Below, piece by piece: positions 8,531 through 17,246 of a DNA stretch of 64,000 nucleotides (position 1 is the first letter of the stretch; each line of letters begins with the position of its first letter). Both the position numbers and the translations under genes were made by a program. Source of the DNA: Flavobacterium sp. SUN052 (GTDB lineage Bacteria > Bacteroidota > Bacteroidia > Flavobacteriales > Flavobacteriaceae); contig NZ_JAPQNS010000012.1 of NCBI RefSeq assembly GCF_028867935.1, positions 178,883-242,882 on the forward strand. Direction: 5' to 3'. The notes beneath the pieces were generated by a model. The model was given only the letters and a program-made list of their open reading frames with translations. It made no database searches and was not told the origin of the DNA.

Positions 8531-8560
8531 CGTGTGGCACCCAAGAAAGAGTGCCACACG
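8531..8560 (-). terminator. Hairpin directly after the second FKBP gene
   Basis: A perfect 10-bp stem (8531-8540 with 8551-8560) and 10-base loop lie 8 bp after the stop of the 8568-9467 gene. Only a short T tract (TATTTT) follows on the minus strand, so termination may need the second hairpin further on. Confidence 0.6.
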
Positions 8561-8567
8561 AGAAATT

Positions 8568-9467
8568 TTATGGTTGCGGTTGTTGCGGTTGCTGAGGCTG
8601 TTGTGGATTCTTGCGAACGTCGAGCAGGCTCACATCGAACAGCAGAACAGCATTGGCTGGAATCACTGGTGGTGACCCCTGAGCGCCATAAGCCATTGTT
8701 GACGGAATAATCAATGTGGCTTTTTCGCCTTTGTGCAGTTTCAGAATAGCATCGTCCCATCCTGGAATCACCTGACCTACGCCAATAGGCAATTCAATAG
8801 GCTGCTTGCCCACAGATGAATCAAACGTTTTACCGTCGAGCAGTTTGCCAGTATAATCAACTTTAACAAGGTCTCCCCGGTTTGGTACGGCACCGGTTCC
8901 GGGTTGTGTAATCACGTAATACACGCCCTGCTCAGTTTTTTGAGTCTTGCCGGTCAAGCCGTTTTTAGCGATGTAGTCAGCGATAATTTTTTCGTCAACG
9001 CCCTTTTGTTTGCCGGCAGCGGCTGTTTCAGCCTTGCGGTATTCTTCTTCGTTCTGTACTTCGAGTACTTTCACGTTAAAGGTAATGTCGGAGCCTTTCA
9101 CCACGCCCGGAGGCATTTGCTGCATGGCTTTACCAAATAGCGAGTCGGCGCTAACATAGAACGTGGCACTGTCACCTTTCGAGAGCATAGCCAGACCTTC
9201 TTCAAACGATCCTTTGAATGGCGGCACCTGCAACATCAGCTTCAGGGGAGCAGGCTCCTTGTGTGTATCGCGCAGAACCGAATCTTTGGCGTTTTTCAGC
9301 AAAAGCTGAATCGTCATGATATCGCCTACTTTGGCTTTGCGGCTTTCCTCGTTATCGTCGTGGAGTTGGTATTTCAGGCCAGTCTCGCTGACCTCGACGC
9401 GGTTGCGCCCACAGGCGGCCAGGGTGGCCACGATCAACGCTGCTGTTGCCAGACGGTTAAAAAGCAT
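8568..9467 (-). CDS. FKBP-type peptidyl-prolyl isomerase lipoprotein with Q/P tail
   Basis: A 299-residue lipoprotein (MLFNRLATAALIVATLAAC, cysteine at residue 19). An N-terminal FKBP-like domain (about residues 40-140, with PFKGSFEEGLAMLSKGD) is degenerate. The C-terminal domain is canonical, with VKVDYTGKLLDGKTFDSS, VIPGWDDAILKLHKGEKATL, MAYGAQGSPPVIPANA and LLFDVSLLDV. The protein ends in a short QPQ-repeat tail. It is predicted to be a periplasmic proline isomerase attached to a lipid bilayer. The upstream DHH phosphoesterase ends 38 bp before, so the two are probably co-transcribed from the promoter at 10557. Confidence 0.92.
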   Translation of the reverse strand: MLFNRLATAALIVATLAACGRNRVEVSETGLKYQLHDDNEESRKAKVGDIMTIQLLLKNAKDSVLRDTHKEPAPLKLMLQVPPFKGSFEEGLAMLSKGDSATFYVSADSLFGKAMQQMPPGVVKGSDITFNVKVLEVQNEEEYRKAETAAAGKQKGVDEKIIADYIAKNGLTGKTQKTEQGVYYVITQPGTGAVPNRGDLVKVDYTGKLLDGKTFDSSVGKQPIELPIGVGQVIPGWDDAILKLHKGEKATLIIPSTMAYGAQGSPPVIPANAVLLFDVSLLDVRKNPQQPQQPQQPQP

Positions 9468-9505
9468 GTGTTGGGAGTTGTAGTTAAAGTATGACTTGGT
9501 AAAAA

Positions 9506-10522
9506 TTAAACTGCTTCGGCTAATTGGTGTTGGTAACGCGGAATGATGCTCAACAGCCAGTCTTCGGTTTCCCGTAATGATAATCGTGATCGTCCACCGG
9601 CGGCATTTCGGTGCCCGCCACCGTTGAAATGAGTACTGGCTAGTTCACGCACCGAAAACTCACCCACCGACCGGAACGACATGCGGATTTCTTCGCCCCG
9701 ATCAATCAATATAGCCGCCATTACTACACCCTCTACCGACAGTGCGTAGTTGACCAAACCCTCCGTATCACCGGTTTTGGAGCGAAACCGCTTCAATTCC
9801 TCAGCAGAGAGAGTAATATAGGCAAACTTGTATTCGGGCAGCACCACGAGTTTTTCGTTCAGTACGTAACCCAACATACGAAGTTTGTCGAGCGAGGTAT
9901 TGTCGAAAATGCGCCGGTGAATGCTACTTACGTCAATTTTCAGATCGAGCAGTTCAGCGGCCATCCGGTGTACATCGCCGGTGGTGTTGCCATGCCGAAA
10001 TGAACCCGTATCGGTCATCAGACCAGCATAAAGGCACTCAGCCATCGGCACATCGATCAGGTCTTTATCGCCCAATCCGACAATGAGCCGGAAAATTAAT
10101 TGAGCCGTTGCCGCTGCCGTGGGGTCCCAAAGACCGAGTTCGGCAAACGATTCTGGTTCGAGGTGATGGTCGATCAGAATCTTTTTGGCGCGGGCCTGCC
10201 GAACCATTGGACCCAACTCACGAATTCGGTCGAGCGTTGAAAAATCCAGACAAAAAATCAAATCGGCTTCCATCATCAATTGGATAACGGTAGTCCGAAT
10301 TTTTTCCTCAAACGCAATCACCTCGCTGTTCCCAGCCAACCAGTACAGATTCTGAGGGTAATCGGTAGGTGTAACGACCGTAACGCGGTGGCCGCGCTTT
10401 TTGAGATAAGCGGCCAATCCCAGCGATGATCCCATCGCATCGGCGTCGGGATTTTGGTGGGTCGTAATCAGAATTGTCTGCGGGTGCCGGAGCAACTCGC
10501 CAATAGCATCGAGATCTTGCAT
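9506..10522 (-). CDS. DHH/DHHA1 phosphoesterase (NrnA-like oligoribonuclease / pAp phosphatase)
   Basis: A 338-residue protein that hydrolyses short oligonucleotides and probably 3'-phosphoadenosine 5'-phosphate, using two metals. Motifs are [14 protein letters not shown] (motif I), CLDFSTLDR (motif II), the DHH motif in [19 protein letters not shown] (motif IV), and the DHHA1 substrate-binding loop [13 protein letters not shown] near the C-terminus. The ATG at 10522 is preferred over a TTG at 10552 because the -7 promoter box at 10557-10564 places the transcription start near 10550. The gene is divergent from ndk across a region holding a large inverted repeat. Confidence 0.9.
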   Translation of the reverse strand: MQDLDAIGELLRHPQTILITTHQNPDADAMGSSLGLAAYLKKRGHRVTVVTPTDYPQNLYWLAGNSEVIAFEEKIRTTVIQLMMEADLIFCLDFSTLDRIRELGPMVRQARAKKILIDHHLEPESFAELGLWDPTAAATAQLIFRLIVGLGDKDLIDVPMAECLYAGLMTDTGSFRHGNTTGDVHRMAAELLDLKIDVSSIHRRIFDNTSLDKLRMLGYVLNEKLVVLPEYKFAYITLSAEELKRFRSKTGDTEGLVNYALSVEGVVMAAILIDRGEEIRMSFRSVGEFSVRELASTHFNGGGHRNAAGGRSRLSLRETEDWLLSIIPRYQHQLAEAV

Positions 10523-10556
10523 GAGTGGTCGGCGAGGGTCGCCGAAAATCAAGCCA

Positions 10557-10564
10557 CAAAAGTA
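10557..10564 (-). promoter_or_regulatory. Bacteroidetes -7 box for the nrnA-like gene
   Basis: Reading on the minus strand gives TACTTTTG, an exact match to TAnnTTTG, 35 bp before the chosen start codon. No convincing -33 TTTG is seen. Confidence 0.6.
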
Positions 10565-10574
10565 CGAAACTTTT

Positions 10575-10661
10575 GGATATTGGATGCTGGATATTGGACA
10601 TTGACCACAGTCTACTCTGATTATCTACAGGCTAACATCCGATATCCAGCGTCCAATGTCC
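10575..10661. repeat. Inverted tandem-repeat element A (7-bp unit)
   Basis: The left arm (10575-10603) is four copies of a 7-bp unit (GGATATT, GGATGCT, GGATATT, GGACATT). The right arm (10636-10661) is an inverted copy, pairing over 24 positions with three G-U wobbles. The spacer is about 35 bp. The element lies between two divergent promoters, so it is not a terminator for either flanking gene. Confidence 0.85.
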
Positions 10662-10672
10662 GATTTCATCAC

Positions 10673-10680
10673 TACTTTTG
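10673..10680 (+). promoter_or_regulatory. Bacteroidetes -7 box for ndk
   Basis: TACTTTTG is an exact TAnnTTTG match, 29 bp before the ndk ATG. The predicted transcription start is near 10687. No clear -33 box is visible because the upstream sequence is the right arm of the inverted repeat. Confidence 0.65.
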
Positions 10681-10708
10681 CACAAAATTTTCTTTGGCAA
10701 CCAACCGA

Positions 10709-11128
10709 ATGGCAACTAATCGTACGTTCACCATGATCAAGCCCGACGCCGTAGAGGCCGGGAACACTGGTGCAATTATTAAAATGATTGAAGAGGCAGG
10801 GTTCCGCATCGTCGCGATGACGAAGACGCAGATGAGCAGCGAGCGGGCCGGTCAGTTTTATGAAGTTCACGCGGAGCGGCCTTTTTATCAGGGCTTGTGC
10901 AGCTACATGTCGTCGGGGGCAATTGTTCCGATGATTTTAGAAAAAGACAATGCCGTAGCTGATTTCCGTAAGTTGATCGGCGCAACCAACCCGGCTAACG
11001 CTGAGGAAGGCACCATCCGCAAACTGTATGCAACGTCGATCGAAGCCAATGCTATTCACGGTTCTGACTCCGACGAAAACGCGCAGATTGAAGGCAGCTT
11101 TTTCTTCTCACGGACAGAGCAGTTTTAA
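10709..11128 (+). CDS. ndk: Nucleoside diphosphate kinase
   Basis: A 139-residue enzyme that transfers the gamma-phosphate between nucleoside triphosphates through a phosphohistidine. The N-terminal [13 protein letters not shown], the [14 protein letters not shown] segment, the [14 protein letters not shown] loop and the active-site NAIHGSDS (phosphorylated histidine) are all present. The ATG at 10709 is chosen because it gives the family's normal length and follows the promoter box; the long upstream frame extension runs through the inverted repeat and is not coding. Transcription ends at an unusual pair of interleaved hairpins. Confidence 0.97.
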   Translation: MATNRTFTMIKPDAVEAGNTGAIIKMIEEAGFRIVAMTKTQMSSERAGQFYEVHAERPFYQGLCSYMSSGAIVPMILEKDNAVADFRKLIGATNPANAEEGTIRKLYATSIEANAIHGSDSDENAQIEGSFFFSRTEQF

Positions 11129-11138
11129 AAAACTAGTA

Positions 11139-11190
11139 ACTCGGTCATGCCAGGCTGATGCTCACCGAGTATCAGCCTATTTTTTTATTT
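11139..11190 (+). terminator. Terminator with two interleaved stems after ndk
   Basis: Stem 1 is ACTCGGT (11139-11145) with ACCGAGT (11164-11170). Stem 2 is AGGCTGAT (11152-11159) with ATCAGCCT (11171-11178), directly followed by a T-run from 11180. The stems interlock, so they are mutually exclusive or form a pseudoknot. Stem 2 is the terminator-like one. Confidence 0.7.
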
Positions 11191-11258
11191 TTATGGTCTC
11201 AATACCAGACGTACACTTACTTATATAGAAACCCCACAAACCCATCTATTGAACTATT

Positions 11259-12773
11259 ATGAACCGACTTCTCCTCTTTATTTCCCTCACCTTTTTTATC
11301 GGTTGCCGTACCTCTGCGCCAACCATTAAAACGGGCACCTCTACTCAGGCTGTTACCCTACTGCATATTAATGACGTTTACGAAATCGCTCCTCTCGACA
11401 ATGGGCGTGTGGGGGGTATGGCCCGCGTAGCCAACCTGTATCAGACACTCAAAAAGGCGAACCCCAATACTTACTTTTTTCACGCGGGTGATTTTCTGAG
11501 CCCATCAGTAATTGGCACCCTCAAAAACGATGGTAAGACCATTCGCGGCAAACAAATGGTCGACGTGATGAACGTGGCCGGGGTGCAGTATGTAACGTTT
11601 GGAAATCATGAATTTGATCTCGACGATAATGAGCCGACCAATCTTCAGGAGCGTATCAACGAATCAACGTTTCAGTGGTTTGTGGCCAACGCCCGCCAGA
11701 AACAGGGAGCCGATTTTGTGCCGTTTGCCAAAGTCAGCAATGGACAACGAGCTGAGTTTCCAACCTCGTTTGTGTTGCAAACGCCCGGTGGCAAGATTGG
11801 TGTGCTGGCCGTAACGATTCCCGTTAACAAGCCATACGTGCAGATCACCGATCCTATCGAAGTCGCTAAAGCGGAATATGAGCGACTGAAACCACAGTGC
11901 GACGCCGTCATTGCACTAACACATATTAACATCGCCGACGACCGCCGATTGGCGCAGGCCGTACCGGGGCTCGCCCTCATCATGGGCGGGCACGATCACG
12001 ACCACATGCTCGAACGAGTGGGTAACGTGGTCATTGCCAAGGCCGATGCCAATGCCCGGACGGTGTATATTCACCGGCTCTCTTTCAACGCCAGTAAACA
12101 ACTAAACGTAGTTTCCGAACTTAAAACTATTGACCCTACTACGCCCGACGACAGCCTGACCAATGCCGTAGTAACACGCTGGCAGCGGATTGCCGATCAG
12201 AGTTTCCGTAATCTGGGTTTCGACCCAAATGAGATTGTGACGGTGGCCAAAGAACCGTGGGATGGACGCGAGTCGGCGGTGCGTAACCAGCCTTCGCTCA
12301 TGACAGAAGCGATTGTGAAGTCGATGCACGCTGCCTACCCAACGGCCGATGTCGCCTTGTTCAATGGTGGGTCGGTTCGGATCGACGATGTGCTGAAAGG
12401 AAATATCACCCAGTATGACATTGTCCGCATGTTACCGTTTGGGGGCGGTATTCAGCAGGTAACAATGACCGGCTCCTTGTTGCAGCAAGTGCTTACCTCT
12501 GGCCGGTTGAATAAAGGGAAAGGGGGGTTTTTGCATATAGATGGCTCGCGGTATGACGACAAAACGCAAACCTGGTTCATCAAAGACAAAGCCCTACTCA
12601 GCGACAGTACGTACACCGTGGCTATTCCTGACTTTTTGATGACCGGTAAAGAGTTTGGAATGAGTTACCTGACGCCCGAAAACCCTGGCGTTAAAGCCAC
12701 TGAGAAACCAGCCGCCAACGATCCCCGGACGGACATTCGGAAAGTGCTGATCGCGTATCTGAAAAAATCATGA
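11259..12773 (+). CDS. 5'-nucleotidase / UDP-sugar hydrolase-type lipoprotein
   Basis: A 504-residue exported enzyme that should dephosphorylate extracellular nucleotides, feeding nucleoside salvage. The signal peptide ends in FFIGC, a lipobox. The N-terminal metallophosphoesterase domain carries the metal ligands in LLHINDVYEI, HAGDF, GNHEFD, ALTHI and GGHDHDH. The C-terminal 5'-nucleotidase domain has NGGSVRIDDVLKGNITQYD and MLPFGG, which form the substrate pocket. The stop codon overlaps the end of the converging histidine kinase gene by 6 bp, so there is no room for a separate terminator between them. Confidence 0.93.
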   Translation: MNRLLLFISLTFFIGCRTSAPTIKTGTSTQAVTLLHINDVYEIAPLDNGRVGGMARVANLYQTLKKANPNTYFFHAGDFLSPSVIGTLKNDGKTIRGKQMVDVMNVAGVQYVTFGNHEFDLDDNEPTNLQERINESTFQWFVANARQKQGADFVPFAKVSNGQRAEFPTSFVLQTPGGKIGVLAVTIPVNKPYVQITDPIEVAKAEYERLKPQCDAVIALTHINIADDRRLAQAVPGLALIMGGHDHDHMLERVGNVVIAKADANARTVYIHRLSFNASKQLNVVSELKTIDPTTPDDSLTNAVVTRWQRIADQSFRNLGFDPNEIVTVAKEPWDGRESAVRNQPSLMTEAIVKSMHAAYPTADVALFNGGSVRIDDVLKGNITQYDIVRMLPFGGGIQQVTMTGSLLQQVLTSGRLNKGKGGFLHIDGSRYDDKTQTWFIKDKALLSDSTYTVAIPDFLMTGKEFGMSYLTPENPGVKATEKPAANDPRTDIRKVLIAYLKKS

Positions 12774-14819
12774 AAACGCCAGCTTAAATTCGGTGCCAGC
12801 TCCCGGCGTCGAGCGGACGCTGATTTGACAGGCGATGGCTCGGGCCAGATCACGAATCAGGTGCAAGCCCAGGCCGCTTTTGCCGCTAATGGCTGCGTCG
12901 TCGTTGTAGAGGGCGGTCAACTGACTTTCCGACATACCGGGGCCATTGTCGGTGATGGTTAGCACAACTTGCCCGTTTTCGGAGCGTGCCTGCCAGTGAA
13001 TGTGGGCCGGTCGGACTGCCGCATCACCGCCGACGCGGTTGGACGTGTGTTTCAGGGCGTTGATGGCATTGCTGGTCAGGTTCTGCATGATGGTACGCAG
13101 ATAATCTTCGTCAGTGGCCACCTGAACACCTTCGGGCGCGTCGAAAGTGATCTGGACGTAAGGAACGCCCGCGAAAAACCGTTGCAAATAATCGAATAGG
13201 TTTGCGACGGGAACTGTCCTCACATCGGGTTTGAATTGCTGCATCTGGCCCTTGCTCCACAGCAGCATCGACTCCATTGTTTCGAGTAAACCCTCGGCCG
13301 CTTCGGTCACGGTTTGCTCGTGACGGGCCACCTGATCGGGAGGAAGCAAGTCGGGGCTTTCGCGCTGGAGATGCAGAAAACTAATCAGATTGGCGATGGG
13401 GCCGCGCAGGTCGTGGCTCAGGATAGCAAAGAATCTGGCTTTTACGCGGTTAGCTTCATCGAGCTCGCCATTCAAACGCAGCAAGGTGATATTGGTGCGT
13501 TTGCGTGTGCGATTTTGCCAGTAAAGCAGCGCTCCAATCACCAACAACAGGCCCAGCCCCAACAGCAAAGCGATCTGTTGCCGGTTTTGCCCGGCAATGG
13601 TTAGTCGGTTAATTTCCAGCTGTTTGTCACGAATTTCGATTTCGCGCTTTCCTTCCAGTTCAGCAATCTTATTTTTGTTTTCCTGCGAATACAACGAATC
13701 CTGTGCGGCCTGATACGCTCTAAAGTTTTCGTAAGCACCCTTATAATTGCCGGTTACTGCCTGTAACTCGGCCAGATTCCCCCGAAAACTGGCCAGATCG
13801 CTTACCTCACCCTTGTCGGCACTGAGTTGGATGGCTTCGGTCAAGTAACGCTGGGCTAGTTGCAGCCGAGCCAACCGGCTGGTGGGTTGAATGGTCTCTG
13901 TATTCGGGCCAGGGTGGCGCACCAGATCAAAATATGCCACGCCGAGGTTAGCCAGATTAGAGACCGCTTCGAGGTGGCGAGGATTGATAGCATTCCATAA
14001 CTGTTTGGCTTTAAGGGAATATTCGATTTTTTGGCGGTAATCGCGCTGCATCGCAACGGACAGGTTGCCATAGGTTTTAGCCAATCCGTCTTTGTTATCC
14101 ACGCGCTCATGAATAGCCAACGCCCGCAAACCGTATTGTCGAGCTTTAGGCCAATCTTCTATCTGGGTATAGAGGGCCGCCATACTAGTTAGTGAAGCGG
14201 CCAGTTCACGTTGAGCGTTAATATCAGGATTTCCCTGTTGTTGCCGGAGCGCTAAGGCCCGCTGTCCAAATTGTAGGGCTTTGGGGATGTTTTTCTGAAT
14301 CCGGTAGATCTCGGAGAGATTGTCTAAACAAAGACCAATGAGGTAATTATCACCCGTTTTTTCAGCATAGGTCAGCCCCTCAAAATAATGGCGCGTAGCG
14401 GCCGGGTAATTGGAGCGGATATTTTGCTCGGCGACCCCCAGATTATTAGTAGTACTAGCCAGATTCCAGGTATCATCCAGCGTTTTATAGATTGCAATGG
14501 CTTTCTCGAAGTAATACCGGCAGGAGTCATAATTGCCTTTGTCGCTGTAGGCCCGGCCAATGTACCCGTTGAAAACCCCAATACCTCGTTGCCACTTCAT
14601 AAGGGTGGTATGTTGTAGCCCCAACCGACTGTAATGCAATGCTTGATCGACATTGGTAAAGAACCATTCTTCAGCAATAACCCGATACAGTCGCCCCTTA
14701 GCGGTGTCGTTGGTGGTTTTGGGGAGTTCGGCTACCAGCGAATCAATAAGGGCGCGACCCTGCTTTTGCGCCAGGGCGGGGAGCGAGAAAAACAGTAAAA
14801 CAATGAATAGCCGGTTCAT
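12768..14819 (-). CDS. TPR-containing sensor histidine kinase
   Basis: A 683-residue kinase. A signal peptide (MNRLFIVLLFFSLPALA) leads a periplasmic sensor built of TPR units (about residues 30-370, e.g. LASTTNNLGVAEQN, AKTYGNLSVAMQ). A coiled coil, one transmembrane helix (LLGLGLLLVIGALLYW), a HisKA-like segment with the phospho-acceptor in ILSHDLRGPIANL, and a HATPase domain with N box (QNLTSNAINALKH), DNGPGMS and GKSGLGLHL follow. Its start overlaps the end of the LytTR regulator gene by 4 bp, so the two are translationally coupled and form a two-component pair. The signal is unknown; TPR sensors in this phylum may bind partner proteins. Confidence 0.93.
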   Translation of the reverse strand: MNRLFIVLLFFSLPALAQKQGRALIDSLVAELPKTTNDTAKGRLYRVIAEEWFFTNVDQALHYSRLGLQHTTLMKWQRGIGVFNGYIGRAYSDKGNYDSCRYYFEKAIAIYKTLDDTWNLASTTNNLGVAEQNIRSNYPAATRHYFEGLTYAEKTGDNYLIGLCLDNLSEIYRIQKNIPKALQFGQRALALRQQQGNPDINAQRELAASLTSMAALYTQIEDWPKARQYGLRALAIHERVDNKDGLAKTYGNLSVAMQRDYRQKIEYSLKAKQLWNAINPRHLEAVSNLANLGVAYFDLVRHPGPNTETIQPTSRLARLQLAQRYLTEAIQLSADKGEVSDLASFRGNLAELQAVTGNYKGAYENFRAYQAAQDSLYSQENKNKIAELEGKREIEIRDKQLEINRLTIAGQNRQQIALLLGLGLLLVIGALLYWQNRTRKRTNITLLRLNGELDEANRVKARFFAILSHDLRGPIANLISFLHLQRESPDLLPPDQVARHEQTVTEAAEGLLETMESMLLWSKGQMQQFKPDVRTVPVANLFDYLQRFFAGVPYVQITFDAPEGVQVATDEDYLRTIMQNLTSNAINALKHTSNRVGGDAAVRPAHIHWQARSENGQVVLTITDNGPGMSESQLTALYNDDAAISGKSGLGLHLIRDLARAIACQISVRSTPGAGTEFKLAFS

Positions 14820-15523
14820 TCAAGTCCGTTCAGCACCGATTTATAACTCCGCCCCACTGGCAGCATGAACTGCTGCACCTGCACTTGTTGCGCGCTAATC
14901 CGGTCGATGTAGTGGCGCTGCACGGCGTAACTCCGATGAATACGCAAAAACGATCCGAACGGTTTGCTTTGCAACAGGTTCCCGATAGATGAGAGCACCG
15001 TGTATTGATGCGTTGCGGTGACAATGCGCGTGTAGTCTTTTAAGCCTTCCAGATACATGATTTCGTGCAGGTTCAGCTTAATTTGCTCATGACCGTCTTT
15101 GATGTACACCGTATCCGCTCCCAGGCTCAGATCGAACAGTTTGGCCTTGTGCGTCAGCTCAAAGAAAGCCTCTACCCGACTCATGGTGTGGGCGAAGCGC
15201 TCGCGCCGGATGGGTTTGACCAAATAATCGAACGCATCGACTGAGAAACTCTCGGCGGCATAATCGGGATAAGACGTAATGAACACGCAGATGGGCACCT
15301 GCATCAAACTCGCTCGAAGCTCCAGCCCACTCAGGTTGGGCATATCAATATCGAGCAACAGCACATCTACGGGCCGGTTTTGCAGAAAGTGTAGAGCCTC
15401 GGTAGCCGACTCAAATACGCCTACTACGTTTAGGCTTGCATACTGGCGGGCGTGAGCCAGAGCCGTTAATCGGTCAATCTCATTGTCATCGACAATTACG
15501 CAGGGATGAGGGTTGGTGGGCAT
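14816..15523 (-). CDS. LytTR-family response regulator
   Basis: A 235-residue regulator. The receiver domain (residues 1-120) has the acidic pair DDNE near residue 12, the phospho-acceptor aspartate in LLLDIDMPNLSG (about D58), the switch threonine in FITSYPDYA and the lysine in YLVKPIRRERF. A C-terminal LytTR DNA-binding domain follows, with VYIKDGHEQIKLNLHEIMYLEGLKDYTRI and FLRIHRSYAV. It is the first gene of an operon with the kinase (ATGA overlap). A direct repeat upstream of its promoter is a plausible binding site for itself, implying autoregulation. Confidence 0.95.
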   Translation of the reverse strand: MPTNPHPCVIVDDNEIDRLTALAHARQYASLNVVGVFESATEALHFLQNRPVDVLLLDIDMPNLSGLELRASLMQVPICVFITSYPDYAAESFSVDAFDYLVKPIRRERFAHTMSRVEAFFELTHKAKLFDLSLGADTVYIKDGHEQIKLNLHEIMYLEGLKDYTRIVTATHQYTVLSSIGNLLQSKPFGSFLRIHRSYAVQRHYIDRISAQQVQVQQFMLPVGRSYKSVLNGLE

Positions 15524-15546
15524 CTCCTTACCGGATAGTCAGCAGC

Positions 15547-15577
15547 CAAATATATAGGCTTTGGCTCTACGAATCAA
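15547..15577 (-). promoter_or_regulatory. Promoter of the LytTR/kinase operon
   Basis: On the minus strand, TTG (15575-15577) is followed after 20 bp by TATATTTG (15547-15554), matching the Bacteroidetes TTTG-N19..21-TAnnTTTG promoter. The predicted start is near 15540, 17 bp before the ATG. Confidence 0.72.
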
Positions 15578-15597
15578 CCGCTCCCTCAATTGACCCT

Positions 15598-15629
15598 GTT
15601 GTTAGTCGATTCAAACGGTTGTTAGTCGA
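15598..15629. promoter_or_regulatory. 12-bp direct repeat, candidate LytTR operator
   Basis: GTTGTTAGTCGA occurs exactly twice, at 15598-15609 and 15618-15629, with a period of 20 bp. LytTR regulators bind pairs of about 9-bp direct repeats spaced roughly two helical turns apart. The pair sits about 20 bp upstream of the -33 element of the regulator's own promoter, an activator-type position, and also upstream of the divergent gene at 15719. Confidence 0.6.
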
Positions 15630-15718
15630 GGTTGGCTTGTGGGCACGGGGTAATCAGGGCAGTTTTGATTCGTCAACAGAATTTAAACTCAATACGGATT
15701 GTGTAAACCAGGTACGCT

Positions 15719-16594
15719 ATGAACCCTAAACTCATTCTTCTTTTCTTCTCATGTCTGCTGGCTTGCAGCCCCGCAGGAACGGCCGAGCCCGACCCAAACG
15801 CACCAAACCTGACCAATCCCACTCCAACCACACCAGGTGGAGCTACTCTTGGCGCAGGGCAACCTAGTGTGGTGGGACTAACCGGCATTAATGCCTGGGA
15901 CAACTTGTCGGTAACGGAAAAAGCCCGCGTAAAAAGCTGGAACAGCCTGTTTGTTCACGCGTCAGTGGGTGGCGACCTTGAAGATGGTTGTCAGAATAAC
16001 GGATTCAAATTCGAATTCTATGATGGTAACACGCTCTACGATGGGCCCAACGGTGCCGACTGGAACTCGATCAACAATGGCAATAATATCTCGAACGGAG
16101 AGCCGGACAAAAAAATGGCTGCCTTCAAACGCGAGGCCATCGAGCAGAAGAGCAAACTCCAGATCGCCATCTTCAAATTTGGTTACGCCGACATTTCCGA
16201 TGCCAATGTGGAAAGCGTAAAGACCGCTTACAAACAGATGATCGATGACCTGCGGGCGGCTGGCATCAAACGGTTCGTCCACATCACCCCGCCCTTCATC
16301 TACATTGTAACGAAAGACGACGGCAACGCGGCCAAAATGAAAGTGGGCCAATGGATGCGCGACACCTTCAAAGCGCAGGATGTGGTGTTCGACTTGCAGG
16401 AAATCGAATCGGACAATGGGGCCTGCAAACTCGGCTCAGTCTGGACTATCTGCGACAAATACCGCTCAACTACCAACTGCCCCAGTAAGGGCCAGGGTAT
16501 TGATGCGCTTGAGGGCCAGGGCCACTTCTGCGAGAAAGAGGCCAGCCGGATCAGCAAGGCGTTTTTGTACGCGATCTATCTAACTGGAAAATGA
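15719..16594 (+). CDS. SGNH-hydrolase-like lipoprotein
   Basis: A 291-residue exported protein: signal peptide with lipobox (LLACS), a proline/threonine/asparagine-rich linker to about residue 50, then a domain resembling SGNH hydrolases. The support is modest. LFVHASVGGDLEDG resembles the first block of that fold with the serine; a hydrophobic strand IAIFKFGYADI follows; then FVHITPPFIY, and a late GQGHFCEKEASR could carry the catalytic histidine. Cysteines in the second half may form disulphides. It is divergent from the LytTR operon and could be under the same operator. The substrate is unknown. Confidence 0.6.
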   Translation: MNPKLILLFFSCLLACSPAGTAEPDPNAPNLTNPTPTTPGGATLGAGQPSVVGLTGINAWDNLSVTEKARVKSWNSLFVHASVGGDLEDGCQNNGFKFEFYDGNTLYDGPNGADWNSINNGNNISNGEPDKKMAAFKREAIEQKSKLQIAIFKFGYADISDANVESVKTAYKQMIDDLRAAGIKRFVHITPPFIYIVTKDDGNAAKMKVGQWMRDTFKAQDVVFDLQEIESDNGACKLGSVWTICDKYRSTTNCPSKGQGIDALEGQGHFCEKEASRISKAFLYAIYLTGK

Positions 16595-16749
16595 CGGTTC
16601 ATCTCTGAAAAATGGCCATTTCTTACCACTGACTAAGCCCCAAAGTACAACACCTTTGGCCAGAAATTTTTGAACCATCGCCCGTACTTTATGAACTCAC
16701 AGAAAACCAACCTAAGATCAATTCGTCAAACTTCTCTTTTCCAGAAACC

Positions 16750-17226
16750 ATGAGAAAATTACTTATTTACAGCCTGTTATTGACTGTACTTTTCGGCAAT
16801 TCGGGAGCGGGTTGCAGCGGTACTAACGCGGGTGATCCGCAACCAGATAACAATGTCAAATTATTGGTTGGTGGCCTCTGGGAAGTAACAGAGACGTATA
16901 CCGTTGATCCCAACGACAGGGTTACCCTCAAAATAAAGAAGGGAGCGTTAGGCTTCAAGTTTCTGGCTGATGGCAAATTAGAAAGCTGCTCTTTCGGGAA
17001 GTGCGCACCTATAGGTCGCTGGACATTCCAACTCCGAAGTGCAGGTGACGGTGCGTTGGGAATGCTCTTTGACGACGTAGATCAACGGGCGCTATTTGGC
17101 AGTAAGCTGGAAGGCGGATTGGGTATCCTGGATGATAATCATGTTATTTGGACTATTGAGGGTTCTCCCACGATCGGCAGTACAGATGCGACTTACATGC
17201 GATGGAACATTGAACGAAATCCTTAG
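16750..17226 (+). CDS. Hypothetical lipoprotein
   Basis: A 158-residue protein with a signal peptide and a glycine-rich lipobox (SGAGC near residue 22). The mature part contains GGLWEVTETY, FLADGKLESC and GRWTFQL, a lipocalin-like beta pattern in which a 'W..' motif is followed by alternating hydrophobic strands. That makes a small beta-barrel plausible but not proven. It is followed after 20 bp by another lipocalin-like gene on the same strand, and the two probably form one transcript. I do not recognise a named family. Confidence 0.7.
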   Translation: MRKLLIYSLLLTVLFGNSGAGCSGTNAGDPQPDNNVKLLVGGLWEVTETYTVDPNDRVTLKIKKGALGFKFLADGKLESCSFGKCAPIGRWTFQLRSAGDGALGMLFDDVDQRALFGSKLEGGLGILDDNHVIWTIEGSPTIGSTDATYMRWNIERNP

Positions 17227-17246
17227 ACGAATAAACCACCTTCACA

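Noticed and set aside
10575..10708. Longer ndk start through the inverted repeat
   Set aside because: The added residues come from the repeat and lie upstream of the promoter box; the family starts at [13 protein letters not shown].
16595..16749. Weak inverted repeat around GGCCA after the SGNH-like lipoprotein gene
   Set aside because: Pairing is scattered and there is no T-run; not enough to call a terminator.
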